Shown here: positions 60,058-64,000 of the stretch, in pieces
How positions within the stretch are numbered: position 1 is the stretch's first letter
Layout: every line of letters begins with the position of its first letter
Source of the DNA: Calycina herbarum
Taxonomy: Eukaryota > Ascomycota > Leotiomycetes > Helotiales > Pezizellaceae
Length of the DNA stretch: 64,000 nucleotides
Assembly: GCA_001414485.1 (NCBI GenBank)
Contig: LLEY01000005.1
Span: 682,001-746,000 of the forward strand
Reading direction: 5' to 3'
The notes under the pieces: generated by a model
The model's input: the letters and a program-made list of their open reading frames with translations, nothing else
Database searches by the model: none
Told to the model about the DNA's origin: nothing
Made by a program: the position numbers and the translations under genes

Positions 60058-61163
60058 TCAAATCTCATCATCATCATCATCCTCCAAAGCCTCGATAGCT
60101 TCTAAAGCCTTCAGCGTCTCCGCAGTCTCCTTATCCTTCTTCGCCTGTTCCTCAGCCTTTTTCCTCGCCTCCTCCGCTCTCTCCTTCGCATGCGGATCCA
60201 AATTCCAATCAATCTCACTCCCCTCCCCATACCGTCCAATAAGCCACTCATTCGTCTTCTTAAAATGTCCACAATCAAACCATCCCCTATGCGCACTCAA
60301 CGGAGAAGGATGTACACTCGTCAACACCAAATGCTTATTCCGATCCATTCTCGCAACTCTCTTTCCCGCCGGTGCACCCCATGCTAAGAATACGACGCCT
60401 TTAGTTCTCTTTGCTGCTACGGTATCGATGACTTTTTGGGTGAAGCGCTCCCATCCTCTGTTCGCGTGGGCATTGGCTTCACCTTGCCGAACTGTGAGAC
60501 AGGTGTTTAGGAGGAGGACGCCGCGGTCGGCCCAGGTGGTGAGGAGTCCGCCGTTTTTGGGGGGTGGTGAGAAGGAGGGGTAGTCGCGTGCGAGGGCTTT
60601 GTAGATATTCTTTAGGGATGGAGGGGCGGGTGTGGGAGGACGGATGGAGAAGCAGAGGCCGTGGGCTTGATTGGGGCCGTGGTAGGGGTCTTGTCCTACG
60701 ATTACTGCCTTGACGGTATTCAATGGTGTATGTCTTGACCTATTTTCAAATATCAGTATTTCTCTTCCACAATATATTGGTGAATGGGAATTAGGGGAAC
60801 AAACCAAGAATACACATCCTCCATCGGTGGATAGACAACCTTCTTCGCATCCAACTCTCTCTTCAAGAATTTCTTCAATTCCAAGAATTCTTTACTCGTC
60901 ACCTCATCCTTTAATTCCTTTAACCAACTCACATCCAAAGTCTCAATCTCCAACTTCAACAGATCCCTCTGCTCAGGTGTCAGGCCCTTAACCCAAGCCT
61001 CTTTGTCGAACTTCACAGCCGGTGCCGCGGAAGTGCTGCCATTTGTACCATTCGAAGCCACAACAGGTTTTGGTTGTCCGAAAAACGAAGTGATCGAGGC
61101 ATTGGCTTTAGGTTTCTTTGGGTCAGAAGAGGGAAGGTCGCCAGCCTTGCGCTTGAGTGACAT
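60058..61163 (-). CDS. UNG1: Uracil-DNA glycosylase
   Basis: Two exons, 61163-60805 and 60739-60058 (1041 nt, 346 aa), joined in a Trp codon by a 65-nt intron. Family 1 UDG cuts uracil from DNA to start base-excision repair in nucleus and mitochondria. Catalytic motif A is at residues 135-140 (GQDPYH, water-activating Asp137), the uracil-binding Asn is N198 in LLLNTCLTV, and the DNA-intercalation loop is [11 protein letters not shown] from H263. The N-terminus ([26 protein letters not shown]) combines a basic nuclear signal with a PIP-box-like/RPA-type segment. Beyond the fold is an unusual ~50-residue Lys/Glu/Ala helix ending in a run of Asp (DDDDDEI). Start and stop are unambiguous. Confidence 0.97.
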
Positions 61164-61600
61164 TGTGAGGATTGTTTGTGCGATGAGGGGTTCGTATCGA
61201 ATGGAGGAATCGATTGATTGCTTTCCAAAGTTTAAAGTCGAGTGTTCGTATGGGGAGTTGGAGAAATTGTGTGGAGAAAAGAAGAGGTTGGAGAAGCCTT
61301 GGAGTCGCGTTAAGTGGTGTGCAGGGGTACGCGAAGTCAGAGGGTCCGAGCAAGTCTATGTCGTTGGTGGCGCCGAATGAAACAACTCAATTTTAGTATC
61401 GACTATTTACTATTTGTACTGTTGTACTGGGCCAATGAAGCAAAATTATTTGAATTATGTAACTAAATATATTAACAGTTTGCGACAGCGTCTATCATCT
61501 AGTGGTACATTTTGAAAAACACCAAATCGCTATGCCTAAACCTCAAAATCCCGCTAAACGCCCCTCCCTATCAAACCAGATGTGAGTTTTCTTTTTGGTA
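61164..61600. other. Intergenic between UNG1 and MTM1
   Basis: A 437-bp spacer holding the UNG1 promoter and the MTM1 3' end. No gene seen. Confidence 0.6.
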
Positions 61601-63029
61601 TCATACAGTCCCTGCCTTTCGCTCTCTTTTCTCATTGACGCCTCGAAAGGCCCTCTTCCCAACTTCATAAGAACTGATCATAATTGCGCATGCTGGAGCA
61701 GTCTTGAGCGTTCTCGGGATCCAACCTCTCCATAGACCAGCAAAACCTTCTTCTCGAAATATATGCAGAAGAAACCTTGGCATTGCTCTCTCTTCTGGGG
61801 CCAACAACTTCTTCACACCACCAGCAGCAGGAGCTGAATCCACAAAAACTTGTCGTCTCGTCTTTCCAACATCGAATGGCATGGTAACAAAGGATGCAAC
61901 TGCCCCAGAACCTGCTCCTGCCAAGAAACTGTCGGTGAAAGTATTCTTGTGGTTTTCTCTGCTCTGCGATCTTGTCCTTGATCTAGCTCGAGCTCTGGGG
62001 TCACCCGTTTCCAAACTCCTCCCTCGTTTCCGTTCACGGAACTCTGTCAAGACCCCTCTGATACTTTCATACCCCCACCAGTATAGACCTGAGAAGGGTA
62101 CATCACGCCAGAGGGTCAGAGTGAAGCCACGCCACAAAGAAGTATATCCATTGCTCTTGACCATCTCTCCCATTGCTTTAACGGTTTCCGCAAAATGAGT
62201 ACCACCCGTTGCTCGACTAGCTTGCATTCTTGTTCGGAACATTTCTATCGGACTGACTAGACCAGCGGCGAATATTCTGGCCGTTGCGCCTGAAATGAGA
62301 GGAGAATAGCTATCGGAAGCCATTCGTTTGATGGGACTTTTGTCGTTGTACCGTAACCAGTCGTATCCCGTAAAGTATATAATATTTGCGGGAACCGTCA
62401 TAACCAGTGTTGGTGAAAGACCCCTCCATAACGTTGTAATTCCTTCGTTTCGAGCGATTTTTCGAAAACCGTCAAAGGTAGAATTAATCGTCCTCCTTTC
62501 AGTTTCTTCCACAGCACATGCCGCAGTTGAACGACTGATCTCCCCAATTCTTGGAGCCGCTAAACAGTATTCGCCATTGTTGAAGAAGACTTCCCGACAG
62601 CATGCTGTAACTCCGAGATTTGGTGGGAGGGAATTGAAAGCGCGTGGCGAGTTTGCGGCGAGCTTTGCGATAGTCGTGAGGGGTGAAGGTACGGGTTGAG
62701 ACTGTTGTCGAACTCGAACAACGTCAAGTGGAGTAGCTTCAGGTGAAGATATTAGTGTATATATCTAGCCGAGAGGGGAAGAGTTACATACCCAGGAGTG
62801 CAGTTAGTAAACTGCCGGACATAGCAGACAGCATCTTTTGGCCGGCGGTGATTTCGATGTCGACATCGTCGTTGTCGATATTCGTAGCCATGATGGGTGC
62901 CGCGAGTGGTTCATCTCCCTCAAGTTTGTCGTTGAATTGAGCAACCCAAGTTTTCTCCTCCTCGAAATTACCAAAGCCGGTGGCGGATTGTGTGTCTGAT
63001 GGGGAATATCGATCCCATGGACCGGACAT
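61601..63029 (-). CDS. MTM1: Mitochondrial carrier, MTM1/SLC25A39-40 type
   Basis: Two exons, 63029-62792 and 62736-61601 (1374 nt, 457 aa), with a 55-nt intron splitting an Ala codon. Three mitochondrial-carrier repeats are visible with their Px[DE]xx[KR] signatures: PLDVVRVR at residue ~82, SPIEMFRTRMQASRA in repeat two, and MPFDVGKTRRQVF in repeat three, with LWRG motifs closing each half. Yeast Mtm1 and mammalian SLC25A39/40 sit in the inner mitochondrial membrane and are linked to manganese/PLP supply of Sod2 and to glutathione import. The N-terminal extension of ~60 residues is acidic. Repeat one has a Cys-containing insertion (VTACCREVFFNNGEYCLAAP), as in SLC25A39, and an Arg/Ser-rich insertion (RARARSRTRSQSRE) precedes repeat three. 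Confidence 0.93.
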
Positions 63030-63475
63030 TGAAAAGACGGTGTTTTGGAGGGCGTGATGATCAAAGTCGAGTGAAACCGTTTCTGCAAAAGGAACAGTTT
63101 CCTCTAGTGACCTTATCGTGGGAGTTGGTGTTGTTGATTCAACGGCATGAAGTCGATGATGCGTCTGTCAAAGCTTGTGAGTTCTCCGTATCGCAGCCAA
63201 AAATTTGGGCTTTGGAGCTAGTCTTTAAGCCGAGCGCCGTATCTCCGGTTTGCGACCAAGAGCCAGCCCCCTGTCAATTGAGAGTGAAAGCACCGGACGC
63301 CAAGAAAGCATGACGGCTTATCTGATCTAATCGCAACCAGAACCATCGACACCGAAACAGTCACTCGGAGAACAACAATTTGCTTCACTTACAGACTTCC
63401 TATTCATTTCACCACTTTGCTTTCTTCACAATCATCTAATCAAATTGCACGTATTTTCTTCCCCAACAATAAAAC
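63030..63475. promoter_or_regulatory. Divergent promoter, MTM1 / F-box gene
   Basis: A 446-bp gap between two divergent starts must hold both promoters. The side next to 63476 is pyrimidine-rich. No specific site is claimed. Confidence 0.5.
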
Positions 63476-64000
63476 ATGGAAGATACAAATCCTGAGCTGG
63501 AGCGGTTTCGACAGCAGTGGCGAGAGGAAGTATCCGCGAGAGCTCAAGCAAGTTCCAAAGCTCCGGCCGCACCAAAAGGGCCTCACAAGTTCCCTCCCAT
63601 TTCACAGGCTTCTACACCGAAACAACTAGACGGCAACGACGACCACGAAGAGTATGAATCAGTCGCAGCACTGCCTGGGGGGAGAATGGAAGGCGAGATA
63701 CCTCGCGTAGCCGATTTCTCAAGCGAAGAGCCTCAATCCGCTCTAGAACATTACGAGGCGGCGGTAGAGAGAGAAAACCAAGGGAATCTTGGGGATAGTC
63801 TCAACCTCTACCGCAAGGCTTTTCGGGTAAAGTCTATGGGAAGTTCTACCTAGCGAGCCAAGCTAACAACGTTGTAGATGGACCACGCCGTGGACAAAAA
63901 ATACAAGAACAAACACTTTCCCCCTTCTTCATTTCCATCGAAACCCACGAATCCCAACCCATCGAATGCCTCTGTTACAATCCCCAATACTACCCACCAC
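63476..64000 (+). CDS. F-box protein, Pof7/Hrt3/FBXO9 type, 5' part
   Basis: Exon 1 is 63476-63826; a 51-nt intron (63827-63877, CTAAC branch word) leads to exon 2 from 63878, which runs off the window. The N-terminus has the family marks: ELERFRQQWREEVSARAQAS, then a TPR-like helix pair (ALEHYEAAVERENQGNLGDS, LNLYRKAFR, MDHAVDKKYKNKHFP). In this family these precede an F-box, which would lie outside the window. Such proteins act as substrate receptors of SCF ubiquitin ligases. The stretch after exon 2's start is Pro/Ser/Asn-rich. Family assignment rests on the N-terminal part only. Confidence 0.82.

Noticed and set aside
61003..61380. 125-codon plus-strand frame opposite UNG1
   Set aside because: Antisense of the UNG1 first exon, which is certain on the other strand.

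Overview
The window looks like nuclear DNA of a filamentous ascomycete, most likely a leotiomycete of the Helotiales type. The evidence is short introns (about 47-90 nt, GT..AG, with CTAAC/CTGAC-like branch sites), long AT-rich gene-poor stretches, short inverted-repeat transposons, and families known mainly from fungi (hybrid histidine kinase, DUF7707, DUF3632, UstYa-like, PigL_N, Msb1/Mug8, RlmA). The species assignment is inference. All gene models were spliced by eye from both strands; where I give several exons, the summed exon length is a multiple of three.

Layout. 0-21 kb is mostly ordinary gene space: a small unknown gene (+), a 1507-aa hybrid histidine kinase (-), a DsbA-like thioredoxin-fold protein (-), a TA-flanked miniature transposon, a Ypt35-like PX protein (-), a secreted DUF7707 protein (+), the CPT1/EPT1 phospholipid-synthesis enzyme (+) and an IQ-motif protein (+). 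21-28 kb is a decayed accessory segment: a broken gene starting with a rhodopsin-like tail, a short intact secreted-protein gene, a broken UstYa-type gene, a 480-bp inverted-repeat element and AT-rich relic DNA. 28-33 kb has no convincing gene and leads into the MADS-box regulator rlmA (33.1-35.1 kb), which has a perfect Rlm1-type site in its own leader. 37-44 kb holds three more interrupted genes (C2H2 type, an Ser/Lys-rich protein, DUF3632) and an intact PigL_N + two C2H2 fingers protein.

43.7-47.4 kb and 50.9-60.0 kb are gene-poor and flank the MSB1-type polarity gene. They hold a Tc1/mariner relic and about nine dispersed copies of a short motif (TTCGACAGCAA and variants). Three of the copies sit in clearly homologous ~250-bp blocks at 57.8, 58.5 and 59.4 kb. 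This array is the best candidate here for something undescribed. 60-64 kb returns to core genes: uracil-DNA glycosylase (-), the MTM1/SLC25A39-type mitochondrial carrier (-) and, divergent from it, the start of an F-box protein (+).

Themes. Sensing and wall/polarity functions (histidine kinase, RlmA, Msb1) and lipid/membrane functions (CPT1, PX) are intact. The lineage-specific genes are repeatedly broken by single in-frame TAA/TAG codons or one-base shifts, a pattern that would fit repeat-induced (C-to-T) mutation or relaxed selection.
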